Shown here: positions 31,752 through 42,050 of the stretch, one piece after another | Position numbering within the stretch: the first letter of the stretch is position 1 | Layout of the letters: each line of letters starts with the position of its first letter | Assembly: GCA_030374805.1 (NCBI GenBank) | Contig: JARGSG010000006.1 | Coordinates: 806,001-870,000, forward strand | Origin: Gracilaria gracilis | Lineage: Eukaryota; Rhodophyta; Florideophyceae; Gracilariales; Gracilariaceae | Reading direction: 5' to 3' | DNA: 64,000 nt | The notes under the pieces: model-generated | Seen by the model: the letters and a program-made list of their open reading frames with translations, nothing else | Databases searched by the model: none | Told to the model about the DNA's origin: nothing | Position numbers and translations under genes: made by a program

Positions 31752-34700
31752 ATACAGGCGCAGGTCCGAACTTCATTGTTGAGACAGCATTGCCACCCGT
31801 CTTGCGGTCACACATTCACCGTGGCGACATTCCTGACGTCGCTGACGCCAATAACAACCCGTTGTCAACGGTAGGATACATCGAGTTCGTAATCCGCTTG
31901 GGCTCATGCGTGGTGAAGCTCGAATTTGTCGTTTGTCGGTCCCTGGCCGCCCCAGTCATTTTGTGTTGTGACTTTTGCGACCGCTTTGTCGATGCCATTA
32001 GGCCCCGCCAGAGGCGTGTTGAAATGGAAGATGGTTCGTCCGTGCCGATTGTTCGTCGTCCTTTGAGGCATGCCTCCAAGAAGCATGCACCTCCACCTGC
32101 GGCGCAGGAAGCACCACCGAGTTCTCGGGAATCTACGAAGCTTCGTGTTGCTTCCGCGACACGCGTGCCTCCAGAGTCTCAAGTCTGGGTACAGGTGAAT
32201 TCCCGTCAAAATGGTTTACGAATCGTCCAGCCATTGCCGTCGTTGTATGATAAATACTCTCTTGCCATTGCTAATAGAGTGGTCCAGGTGGAACCGGATA
32301 ATCCGTTTTACGTGTTGATAGCCAATCTAGGCAAAACAACCCAGTATCTGGTGAAAAACCAAGTGATTGGCTCGGTCATGCCGCATCCAACTGCGTTGGT
32401 ACCGACGAAGATGACTGCTGCCGATGTGCTCGGAATCGTTCACTCTGAGGAGGGGGAGGAGTCTGAATCTCATTCGTCTCCGACGCTGAGTCTCTCGGGT
32501 CAGCAGCCTGTTAAGACAGAGAAGACACGCGTTCGGACGAGTTACGACCAATTGGACCCAGTAAGGGAATTGGAAGAACTCGACCTCGGACATGTTCCAG
32601 AGACACACCGCAAACGACTGCGCGATATGCTTCGTGATTTCACCACAATGTGGGATGGTTCTTTCGGAGAGATGAATACCACGGAACACCGGATTGATCT
32701 CCTTCCGAACTCTCGGCCAGTAGCCCAACATCCGTACAGGGCAGGGCTCAAGGCCAGAGAAGAAGAGCAATTTCAAGTGGACAAGATGCTCCGTGCAGGA
32801 GTTATAGAACCTGCACATTCGCCGTGGGCATCACCAGTGGTACTGGCTCCGAAACCGGATGGTTCTTGGAGCTGCTGTATCGACTATCGTCATCTAAACG
32901 CTCTTACCGTCAAGGACGTGTACCATATTCCACGTATGGATGAATTCATCCATTCTCTCGGAAATGCTACCGTATTCACGGCATTGGATGCTAACTGGGG
33001 ATACTGGCAGGTTCCAGTGAGAAAGCAGGATCAGGACAAGACAGCGTTTGTCTGCCATTCTGGCCTCTACCGTTTTAAACGGATGCCCTTTTGTTTAACC
33101 AATGCCCCCACTACTTTTCAGCGTGCTATTGATATCCTACTGGCCCGCTTCAAGAGGCGTACTTGTCTCGTCTACCTTGACGACGTCATTGTATTCTCAG
33201 ATAATCTGGATGATCACCTCACACATGTGAGAGACATAATGGCCACGTTACGGGACGCCGGAGTGACACTCAAGCTGAAGAAATGGGAATTCTTCACGGA
33301 TACTGTCAAGTATCTGGGTCACATAATCCGTCCAGGACGTGTCATGATCGAGGAAGCTCGTGTTAAGTCGCTGAAACAGGCCACGGAACCGACTACCCAG
33401 ACTGAACTGAGATCCTTTCTAGGATAAGTCAACGTCTACAGACGGTTTGTTCCCAATTTCGCGGATATTGGGCCCCCTCTCAACGCGCTTCTGCGGAAGG
33501 GTCAACCGCCTAAGTTGGACCAATTCACGTCTACTCAGACGGAAGCCTTTAACTCCTTCAAAGAGGCTGTAACCACGGCACCAGTATTGTCACTACCGAA
33601 ACCGGGACTCTCATATACCGTAGACACGGATTCTAGTGACTACCAGGTAGGCTGCGCCTTGTTTCAAACCACCCCAGAGGGGGAACGCAAGCCAATTGGG
33701 TACTGGTCCCGTTCGTTAAACGTGCATGAGAAGAATTACTCCGTCTCGGAGAAGGGATCTCTTGCAGTAGTGTGGGCGTTATGCACACTACGCCCCTACC
33801 TCATGGGTGTTCATTTCACCGTTTACACGGATCACTCATCATTGAGATGGCTACTCTCCATATCGGAGCCTTCAGGCCACTTAATGCGTTGGAGACTGCG
33901 TCTTGCAGAGTTCGACTTCGACGTCGCCTACAAGAAAGGCGCAAACAATACACAAGCCGACGCCCTTTCTCGCCTACCCACCACAGGGAAAGTGTTAGCC
34001 GTCGATGACGAAGAAATACCCTGCTTCGCAGTTGACGACTACACCGCAGGTGAACTGGATGATATCGAAAAGGAATGGCCAGACGAACTGGATTTTGACC
34101 AGGAACTGGATGACCTACTCGCTGTCAGCGAAAGTGCGAACCCCCTACCAGGGAACTTCGTACCCGTCACAATGGAGGAGATGGTTAGGGAACAATTCAG
34201 CGATCCCTACTGCACGAAGAATCGAGCGCAACCCAATGGAGGAGCTGATCTCCCCTTTCGGGTGAGTGATATTGGATATCTCGTTCGCACGATAACTGGA
34301 AACCCACAAATAGTGGTGCCACACGCCCTACAATCTCGGGTGTTACACTTATCACACTATGCCAAACTTAGTGGCCACGTCGGAGGACGGAAACTGTACC
34401 TTACATTGCGAAGGAAATTCTACTGGCCAGCAATGGCTCTGGATTGCTACGCAACTGTGCGGTTCTGCCCCGAGTGTGCTCGGAATCGTGTCAAGCTTCG
34501 CCGCCATGCGACGAAGTTGAAGCTTTTCTTCGCAAGGGGGCCCCTGGAATTCCTAGCCATCGATATTTTGGGACCGTTCCTCGCTACCAAGCGGCGTAAC
34601 AAATTTCTACTCGTGATCACGGATCGTTTCTCGAAGCTCGTTCGTACCGTACCATTACGGAGAATCACGTCATTGACGGTTGCGCAAGCATTCGCGACCC

Positions 34701-36736
34701 ATTGGGCATTCTTCTCCTGTATTCCGGTGAATCTACTCTCCGACAACGGGAAACAGTTTGCCTCCCGGTTCTTCGGGGATGTATGCAGAATTCTGGATGT
34801 CAAGAATCTCTTCACGACAACCTACCACCCCCAGTGTAATGGGCAGGCTGAACGGTTTAAGCGGACGCTGTCAGCAGCACTCCGTTCATACGTAGCCGAT
34901 CACCCCACCACGTGGGACCTGTTCACCGATGCGCTGACATTCGCATACAACACTCAGGTACACCGTACTACGGGATTGACTCCATTTGAATTGGTTCTGT
35001 CTCGCACCCCACCGCCCGTGGCGCTCGAAGCACAGCCAACGCTGGATCAATTTCCTTCGACGAAGGGATACAGGGAGACCTGGAAGACATGGCTTACCAA
35101 GCTGATCCCTGCACCACAACGGTCAATGGCCCGGTCACAAGCCGCATATAAGCGTGATTTCGATGAGCGAGCCCCTCGAAAACCACCCGCCCTTAAGGAA
35201 GGGGACTATGTGTTCATCCGTAAGGAGTATTGGAACCCAGGGAAAGAGAAACGCCACAAGCTGTCACCTGTCGCCGACGGTTCCTTCAAGACAATTGCTG
35301 TGGAATCCGACACTGTCGTAGTGGAGATGGGTCAGCAACACGAACGCATTTCCCGCGATCGCGTGGTTTTTGCACCCTCGCCTGCGGGAAACGACCCATC
35401 AAGTGGACATTCTACCGCAGAAGCGTAAACGAACACTACGGACACACCGGACCCACCCCCGATCGACCGCCCGAGGGAGGTACCACACCCAAGTAGGGGA
35501 CTCTCGTATTTGCCGATGTTATCGGACTCTACGTGCCCTGGTGCTTCGCTGTCTGAAGCCCCGCTGCCTGGCGTAATTATTCGCCGCCTTGGCGCGTTGA
35601 CACCCACTCCCCATGTAGCTCCATCTAAAAAGGGGGAGGGACTCGTTAATCGTCATGCTTCCGGGCTGTCGCGTGAGGAACACCGTGTGGCACGGAAGAG
35701 AGACACCGCTAATGCGCAATCAAAGCCCTCTCGGGAGCCCGGCGTCTCGTCAGGGTCGCCGTGCATCAACGCAGAAGCAGAATTGTCACCAGACACTACT
35801 GCCATGCGGGACAGGACCGAGGAGACTCAGTCGTTACCGGCGAAGCCGTTGCCTACGCCGCATAGCGCGCCTGGAGTGACTACGTCGCATAACGGAGTGG
35901 AAATACCGCCAAAGGTGCCATTGAGCTCGCACGCCCAAGATGGAGAAGAGTCGTCGGAGACTAAGTCGCCCAACACGCCTGAGGCGGGCCACACCGTGGA
36001 CACGTCGCTAAATGCCCAGCAGAGAAGTGCCAACCGTAGCACACGGACTACACCTGTAAGGGAGATCAGCTCAGCGAGCGAACCACGTCGACCAACCCAG
36101 CTGACACCTCCCGTGCATACGGAGGCGGAACACGCCACGGCGCAGACCAATGACGGCCACCCGTTGACAACGTCACGTGCCACCACGGCGAGGCCGGTTC
36201 AATCAGGGTTACCGTTGACGCGAGCGCGTTCGACGCCACACACAACTCCGTCGAAACGGTCGCTACCACGCAAACTTGCGGTACGCCCACTTGGGATTCC
36301 CGCGCGAGAAGGAACTCTACCAAACCAAGGCATCGGGAACACCGACACCGCGAGACGCGTGACAATCGACCCAAGTGGGAGACCACACCGCGAAGGTACA
36401 GTGCCACCAACCTTGTTGGACACAACACCGTCTAACCGGAGCACCGACGCAGTGCCACACACGGTGAAGGCGCCGGAGAGCTCTCCGAAGCAGGATGTCG
36501 TAATCACACGGCAAGGCCGGGAAGTCTTCCGACAGGAGTTCGTAATCGACCACATAGTGGAACACTCATACCACCCGTTGGGGTACATACAGTATCTTGT
36601 ACGTTGGTACGGCTACGGACCCGAGGCTGACTCAGATGAGCCAATCGAGCAGCTCTCACGATCGAAAGTGGTGCAGTACCATCGGCGTACTCTCACGGGT
36701 CTCCCGGCGACAATTGTCAACGCTCAAGTGGGATAA
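31727..36736 (+). pseudogene. Gypsy-A Pol: protease, RT, RNase H, integrase, chromodomain
   Basis: One reading frame of 1670 codons broken by TAA at 33425-33427 and TAA at 35426-35428. Protease active site VLDTGAGPNFIVE is at the start. RT blocks: SPWASPVVLAPKPDGSW, FTALDANWGYWQVPV, and the YLDD box at about 33172. RNase H: VDTDSSDYQVGCALF, then SEKGSLAVVWAL, where Gly stands in place of the Glu seen in Gypsy-B (SQKEYLAMVW), then YTDHSSLRWL and ADALSRL. Integrase: a HHCC finger ending CPECARNRVKLRRH, AIDILGPF (Asp), LLSDNGKQF (Asp), GQAERFKRTL (Glu). The chromodomain near 36540-36690 reads DHIVEHSYHPLGYIQY and LVRWYGYGPEADSDEP. Between integrase and chromodomain is a long Thr/Pro/Ser-rich linker. 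Confidence 0.88.
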
Positions 36737-36910
36737 CACGCCCCGAAAGGGAAGAAGCTAGCTCACCTAGAAGGAAGTTGAGGAGTGGAAGAAGACGAAG
36801 CTGGCACTTGGGAAAGGAAAATTATACGTCATAGACGGAAGTAGGTTTAATGGCCATCAAGGCTATATCCTACAACAACACCGCATAGCGGGAATCAGGT
36901 GGAAGATGGA

Positions 36911-38503
36911 CTAAGCCCCCGACCCTTGGTTGGAGGGGCCCGGAGCGCCGTCACCAGTATCCCCATTGCTGGGATTGGATCCGCCAGTACGGCGTGCAAC
37001 CAACGCGTCCCGCAGTGCGGCGACGTCCCCGCTCGCGACAGTTGCGGAAAGCCCAATTCCTCGGAGGAACTGAGCGATCACAGCCGCCTCACCAGTTCCA
37101 CCCCCAGAGGGGAGGACGGCAGGCACTCCGATCACATCGGGTTCGTCCGGAAGAGAAGCCACCACGGCACCTACCGACGAAGGTTCGGGCGCAGGTGGAT
37201 TCACTGGCTCAGCCGTCGCCATTCCCGGCGCTGCCGTGTCATTGGATGTCGGCTCAATCGCGTTGGCGGAAGGAACCTCTTCGACTACGTTGTATTCATA
37301 ACCCACCTCGGGTTCGTCGTCCATCATTTGGTCGTCGTCGCCGCCGTAGGCGTGGTAAAAATCGTCAGCGTCGACGACGCCAACGGGATGCCCGTAAGGG
37401 ATATACCTCGGAGCCATCCGGAGAGCTGCCGCTTCAGCTGCGGTGATCTTTTGCACCTCCCAGGGATTGAAAAAGATGAAGTCTCCCGCCAATGGCGTGC
37501 GTCGTCCCGGAGACCGGTCGAAACCGCCGTTCTCGTGACCGCGGCTGCTCTGAGCGAAGGGCACGCTGGCCCAATCAACTCGGTCGACTACGTCGAGGAG
37601 CCCACGAACTTCTTCGGCATTGTTTTCACCTCCCAAAGGGACCCGCAACGAGAGTTCTCGGATGCACGCACGAAGGCGAGGCGGGGCATACCACAGTCCA
37701 TACTGGTCATATACTTCCCATAGGAGATAAGCCGCGGTGCGGATGGCCCACTCGGTGAGCACCACGGACCACAGTCCGGAATACGGATCCTCGATGAGGC
37801 AGGAGCCTAGATAGGAGAGGACCGGGGGTAACTCCACGTAGCACCCGCGACACACCTCCACCGAGGACCACCAAGTGGGAATTGGAACGTAACGGCCCAG
37901 CCGGTGGTTGTGCCGGATTCGATTGATCTCCGTGCTTTGATACGGGACGAGAAACTTGAAACGGGAACGCGCACGACGCTCATCGCGGATGAAGTTCTGT
38001 AACCACCGCGAACGGGACTCCCGGCCAAGATACCTGAATTCCGCCCGGATGATTGGATGAATCCAACACACCGCCTCCGGGCGTACATTAGAACGTCCTC
38101 TCCAGAAGTAAGTCTCAACCACCGCCAAGCGGGCGCAATACGAAATCTCGCCTTGTGTACGGTACAACCGGAGATCAAAGCTAATGGAATCAGGAGTTGG
38201 GAACTCGAAGTTCGCTCGGCTCTGCCGCGCATAGCCCAAGCGAACCAATGCCGCCTGAGCGGAAGCCAGCGACTCGCCGGACCGCCGCAAGATTGCGTGA
38301 GGAGAGACAGCAACCCGTCGACGCCAATCCCACGAAGTGGTGACTAACGCCGGAAGATCTTCGGGAAGGCGATCAGTACCGTCCGCATAGGACGCGATGA
38401 GCCCCTCGTTGAAAACGGCCGTAGGATGAAACCACGGAGCAGTCCGGAAGAGATGCGCGTGAACGCCAGGTTCATCCCGACGAGCTCGTCGTAGGAAGGC
38501 CAC
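36911..38503 (-). CDS. Gypsy-A antisense ORF, 530 aa, function unknown
   Basis: Runs opposite to gag-pol between the Pol stop and the 3' LTR, fully open for 530 codons. The first codon used here is GTG (38503), so the true start is uncertain. Residues about 1-330 look globular, rich in Arg, Trp and Tyr, with SRWLQNFIRDERRARSRF, VCRGCYVELPPVLSYLGS, LWSVVLTEW and AYLLWEVYDQYGLWY. Then come an Asp/Glu-rich stretch (DADDFYHAYGGDDDQMMDDE), a Pro/Ala/Ser-rich linker and a small helical module, EAAVIAQFLRGIGLSATVAS. A Gly/Ser/Pro tail ends it. The same protein, decayed, is antisense in Gypsy-B. Antisense ORFs are known in plant Tat-lineage gypsy elements (Grande, RIRE2); whether this one is related is unknown. 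No catalytic motif was recognised. Confidence 0.65.
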   Translation of the reverse strand: MAFLRRARRDEPGVHAHLFRTAPWFHPTAVFNEGLIASYADGTDRLPEDLPALVTTSWDWRRRVAVSPHAILRRSGESLASAQAALVRLGYARQSRANFEFPTPDSISFDLRLYRTQGEISYCARLAVVETYFWRGRSNVRPEAVCWIHPIIRAEFRYLGRESRSRWLQNFIRDERRARSRFKFLVPYQSTEINRIRHNHRLGRYVPIPTWWSSVEVCRGCYVELPPVLSYLGSCLIEDPYSGLWSVVLTEWAIRTAAYLLWEVYDQYGLWYAPPRLRACIRELSLRVPLGGENNAEEVRGLLDVVDRVDWASVPFAQSSRGHENGGFDRSPGRRTPLAGDFIFFNPWEVQKITAAEAAALRMAPRYIPYGHPVGVVDADDFYHAYGGDDDQMMDDEPEVGYEYNVVEEVPSANAIEPTSNDTAAPGMATAEPVNPPAPEPSSVGAVVASLPDEPDVIGVPAVLPSGGGTGEAAVIAQFLRGIGLSATVASGDVAALRDALVARRTGGSNPSNGDTGDGAPGPSNQGSGA

Positions 38504-38574
38504 GGCACTTCATGCATGACGTGACCATGGGGCTGCTGCCCCGGAGGGAGGATGTGCCCGCCACTGGCGTTGAT

Positions 38575-38913
38575 TCACTGGGACGCCCCAGAAGCATTGC
38601 CACTTTGCGGAAGAGGCACGGAACGAAATCCGGAAAAGTATCCCGAGTTCGGAGGTTGACCGTTCATCGCGCGAGACACTCGAGGAACGGGAAGGTTGGT
38701 ATTAACACCGCGAGAGCGAGAAGCAGACTGTTGTGAACAGGATTGATCGTCGCTGGAGCGAGGTTGGCACGGTCGAGTGGTAGTGACTTGATCTTTGCGA
38801 GGCGAGATGGAATCCGAAGACTTCGGGGATGCACTTTTATGTCCACGATTGGGAGTTCGACCCGCCCTCGCGACGGCGTGGCTCACTCTTAAGGAGCGGG
38901 ATATGAAGGACAA
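38575..38913 (-). pseudogene. possible N-terminal extension of the Gypsy-A antisense protein
   Basis: A minus-strand frame that opens inside the 3' LTR (TTG at 38913) and reads SFISRSLRVSHAVARAG and a basic Ser/Pro/Gln-rich stretch. It stops at a TGA (38575), but the same frame continues as HEVPWPSYDELVGMNLAFT near 38510-38460, where a frameshift would join it to HLFRTAPWFHPTAVFNEG of the 530-aa ORF. This suggests the original antisense protein was longer and began near the LTR. The link is inference; no homologous sequence survives in Gypsy-B to test it. Confidence 0.35.
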
Positions 38914-39756
38914 CGCTCCTTAGAGGCGATTTGAGGTACTTAGTTAATTTCCGCATCATGGGTTAGTAGATATATATGAGCTACACCGCTATTAGCGTGT
39001 TGCCTCGCTGAGGTAATATCCACACATGTGCACGTGAACTGCACGGCTCGAGGCGCCGCTTAGCAGGTGTGAATAGCACACGTGTAGCACGGATATGCCG
39101 GAGGCAGTGCACCCAGCATTGCTGTATTTACTTAGATATTTTATAGACTATTTTGCCCGGCGCCCCTACTGTCAGTGGTGCGCCGAGCTCAGTACTTAGA
39201 GGGTTGAGCACCAATTCGCCAATAAAACTGCCCCTTGCCAAGCAAAGGCTTCTGGCTCTAAGTACTACGCCTTCGCGGATTTTTCACCTCCAAGTGAAGT
39301 GACGACTGCGTTGTTCACGTATATTTACCCACCCTTGTGGCGCTCAGAGTATAACCACTATTTGTGTATCTCGTTCCGACCTATTGTCGTATACTCGCCC
39401 CTGTATTGGGTTTGCTTTATCCTCCCTCTCTTCTCCCCACTCTGGTGCTTTGCTTTCTCCCGTTTTTGGGTTTGCCTTTTTGACTTGTTCGCAGTGGCCC
39501 CGTTTCCGATACCTTGTCGTTGCCGTGCTACTCTCTTTCGAGAACTCATCTCGTGACTGTGTGAACACGTGGATCTCTACCAATTACTATTCAGCCTAAC
39601 GCTCCGACGCTTGTCGTGGTGGTTTGACCTCGTATTTACACCAGGCTTAGCTGTGTCATTCCCGGAGTGCTCCGTTTGCTGTGCTGCCCTGTCGAGAGAA
39701 AGATTCCGAACGTCTTCGTGAGCTTGCGCTTTTCCCGCCAAAGGCGTTGCTCCACA
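38904..39756 (+). repeat. Gypsy-A 3' LTR
   Basis: 853 bp, same ends as the 5' LTR. A short purine-rich AAGGAGCGGGA lies just before it (38891-38901) and may be the polypurine tract. It is followed at once by the TTAAT target duplication. Confidence 0.93.
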
Positions 39757-40379
39757 TTAATTACTAAAGTTTTAATGTGTGGCACGCCCTTAGGATTTTC
39801 TCCACATTGTAACCATCGCTACTATTTTTGCACCATTGTTGGGTCAAAGAACTCAGGTTGAAAAATCCATTGATTAAAGGCTGCATTCTTGCTTGTCCGC
39901 TTTTTCTTGACCTATTATCTCAAGTTATACGCAAGACTCATAACTATTTGTATTGTTTTTTAGGCTCATCACCAAGATGCACTGCTTTCTGTTGATGTTT
40001 TGTGCTTGTATACCATGGCAGTTGTGTTATTTTCTCTGTGTTTGTCACTATTCGCGTCACTTGGTTGTTGTTGTGTCAAAAATGGCGTCCACATTTATAA
40101 ACGTTTTTTGCTGTAAAGTTTTTTTCTTGTATTCTGCGAATGTAAATGTTTTGTCCCATAGGGGTTTTGGTTTTTATCGCAAAGGTCCTACTGGGGTAGA
40201 AAACTGGCAATGAGCTAAATATGCCAAACCAATTCAGGCAAGTTCAGCTAGAACAGCAGCAAGGGCTAGTGTTTTGTAGATCTACCACAATTGCTGGAAA
40301 AATGGCGATTCTTGACGCCTATACATATAAAACTCAGATTCTATTCAAACACATTAGAGATGCTTAATATTTTTTAAAA
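39757..40379. other. target-site duplication and spacer right of Gypsy-A
   Basis: The first five bases, TTAAT, are the right target duplication. The remainder is AT-rich with no convincing gene; an 86-codon frame at 39953-40213 rich in Cys and Phe is probably chance. It could be the outer flank of DDE-2 or host DNA. Confidence 0.4.
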
Positions 40380-40382
40380 AAA

Positions 40383-40563
40383 ATGCGCCGTGTTACATGG
40401 CGCATATTGTATTTTTTTAGGAGTGTAAGAGTGTAGTGAACTAGGGGAAGAGCGGCAGGGCCGGGATTCGAAATACAAAACCCGGGCCCACACAAAAAGC
40501 ACACAAAAGCGGTTACTGATTGAGCTTTGGCCGCTCACGGTGTGGCGACCCCGAGCCACACCG
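40383..40563 (-). repeat. tRNA-like / SINE-like sequence flanked by hairpins
   Basis: On the minus strand, 40536-40450 begins GAGCGGC and ends GCCGCTC, a perfect 7-bp acceptor-like stem. Inside are AAGC...GCTT (D-stem-like), AGCTCAATCAGTAAC (A-box-like) and TTTCGAATCCC (degenerate B-box). The anticodon and T-arms do not fold properly because of extra bases, so it is not a working tRNA. A perfect 9-bp hairpin (CGGTGTGGC / GCCACACCG, 40538-40563) lies upstream. A 7-bp hairpin (ATGCGCC / GGCGCAT, 40383-40405) and an A/T run lie downstream, like a SINE body and tail. Confidence 0.5.
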
Positions 40564-40569
40564 CCGGAG

Positions 40570-41108
40570 GTGTTATCGCGGTTTTCTTCTGGAAACTGCG
40601 GGAAGGTATGCTTTGCACAGTTGTAAAATACAGAAACACATTGGTCGGAACCCTTGTGACCATTTCTTTATACCATATTGGCAAACGTGTTACTTTTGAA
40701 AACAAATTATTGCCACGCCTGTTAAGAGAAGAAAATCTCAATTGCCTCTCCATAAAAAAACTAAAAATGGTACGACTATGTATTTGGCTTGAAGTGTTAA
40801 TAGTAAACTTTCATTCTACATAAAGTTAAGTAAAGAACACATTTTACCGATATAATTTCTTATAAGAGAGTAGAAACTTAACACAAAACTTGTGAAGCTC
40901 TTTTCCATCAACCAAGAGGCTATGCACAACCTCCCTTAGTGGTATTTCTTGTCCTCTGCAATTATATCAGCCTGTGGCATATTAAAGCAAACAAAAGCTA
41001 GGTGAACCTGTAGAATGCGGTTTTTATAGATTAAAAGGTTAGGCTCAACAGTTTAAAAATTGAAAAGATTGTAACATATGACATCTAACCCTTAAAACAT
41101 CGTGAAAA
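40570..41108. other. left non-coding arm of DDE-2
   Basis: AT-rich, no convincing gene. A 98-codon plus-strand frame at 40527-40823 overlaps the tRNA-like sequence and is taken as chance. Confidence 0.35.
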
Positions 41109-42050
41109 TTAAGAACATTCGACGACTTCAAAGGCTTTGAAAGATCTACCAAAGCTTTCGTAGGAATCAGTGTGGGCCTTTAACCTGATGTAAACCAGCT
41201 TTGTACCACCGTGGTACATTAAATTGTAGGTTTCAAAAGTGCGTTCAACCACAAACGGCAAATGAAATCTTGCTTTTGAAACAACTTCTTCTGAACTATG
41301 GGACCTCAATTCCTTCAGCGCACGCTCAAAGCCTAAGAACTCAGGGTGAAACGTAGTGTATTGACCTTCAAGTGAAGTCTTGAGCCATTCAGCGTGCATT
41401 ATCGTCAGGTCTGTCAGAGGATTTGGCCACTTCACATTTAACTCTAAGTAATTCCCTTCACCCACAATATGGATTGTAAAGTCTTCATGAGTTACACCTG
41501 AAGGAAGGTGAACAACAACAGTACACCGTTTTGTCGTTGTTTGAGGTTCGTTCCATTCCGAAAGGAGTCTGAAAGGCATAAAGAACTTTTCGGAGAATAA
41601 CATTTCAGCTCCATCGTCCAAGTCTGAGGGGGTAGAGTAAAAAGCAGCATTTCCTGAACTACCACTGCCAGAAATCTCAGAATTTTTGTTTCTTCCGGAT
41701 AGATGTGTATCTCGAACACCAGTAACAGACCGGTTTAAAGTATTTGCATCTTCTTCCTCGTCATTAACTGCGACAGGTCAGACACTAGAAAAACTATATA
41801 ATGTAAAACGATTGTGGAACCTACCATCGCGGCTGATTCCAAGCTCTTTGAGTAACCTGAAATATCTTGTGCGAAACGTCGGAAAACGGTGTTGACGGAA
41901 AACATCTTCAGAGTTCCACACCGCGACAACCGATTCCTTACCAGTCAGTTGGCCCGATTGTAGTCGTCTTGTTAATAGTTTGATGGCCTTCGAGTTTTTG
42001 GTAAGCCGGGGTGTTCGCTTCTTCGTTTTGCGTAGCTGGCTGGGCGGCAT
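41109..42050 (-). CDS. DDE-2 accessory protein, 294 aa, Hsp20-like C-terminal half
   Basis: A clean two-exon gene: exon 1 42050-41825 (75 codons plus one base), intron 41824-41768 (57 bases, GTAGGT donor, CTGAC branch-like site, GCAG acceptor), exon 2 41767-41109. The spliced frame is open and 294 codons long. The start is MPPSQLRK. The N-terminal domain has RLTKNSKAIKLLTRRLQSGQ and VVAVWNSEDVFRQHRFPTFR. An acidic/Ser-Gly linker follows. The C-terminal domain has CTVVVHLPSGVTHEDFTIHI, YLELNVKWP, FHPEFLGFERALKELRS and ARFHLPFVVERTFETYNL. These blocks match the DDE-1 gene at 6620-7500. Strand patterns around LPSGV and RFHLPF recall Hsp20/CS domains, with an insert between them; this is inference. 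No enzymatic motif is visible. Confidence 0.75.

Larger units (their letters stand above)
29318..39756 (+). mobile_element. Gypsy-A: complete-structure chromodomain Ty3/gypsy, 10.44 kb
   Basis: Bounded by two direct LTRs (29318-30169 and 38904-39756), both starting TGAAGGACAACGCTCC and ending GCTCCACA, with a perfect 5-bp target duplication TTAAT at 29313-29317 and 39757-39761. Internal order is PBS-like site, gag, protease, RT, RNase H, integrase, chromodomain, then a 2.1-kb segment with a long antisense ORF. By eye the LTRs differ at roughly 40-50 sites, so it is not a very recent insertion. Gag-pol carries one TAG, one single-base deletion, two TAA codons and a deletion that removed the Gag zinc knuckle. 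It is therefore defective for autonomous movement. Confidence 0.93.

Noticed and set aside
31700-31760. The Gag/Pol overlap of Gypsy-A looked like a -1 programmed frameshift site.
   Set aside because: Gypsy-B reads through in one frame at the same place, and Gypsy-A simply lacks one base.
39953-40213. An 86-codon Cys/Phe-rich plus-strand frame resembling a small membrane protein.
   Set aside because: AT-rich DNA with no homologue in the window and no flanking gene signals; likely chance.
40450-40536. A genuine tRNA gene on the minus strand.
   Set aside because: The acceptor and D stems pair, but there is no anticodon stem and the T-arm loop has extra bases, so it cannot fold as a tRNA.
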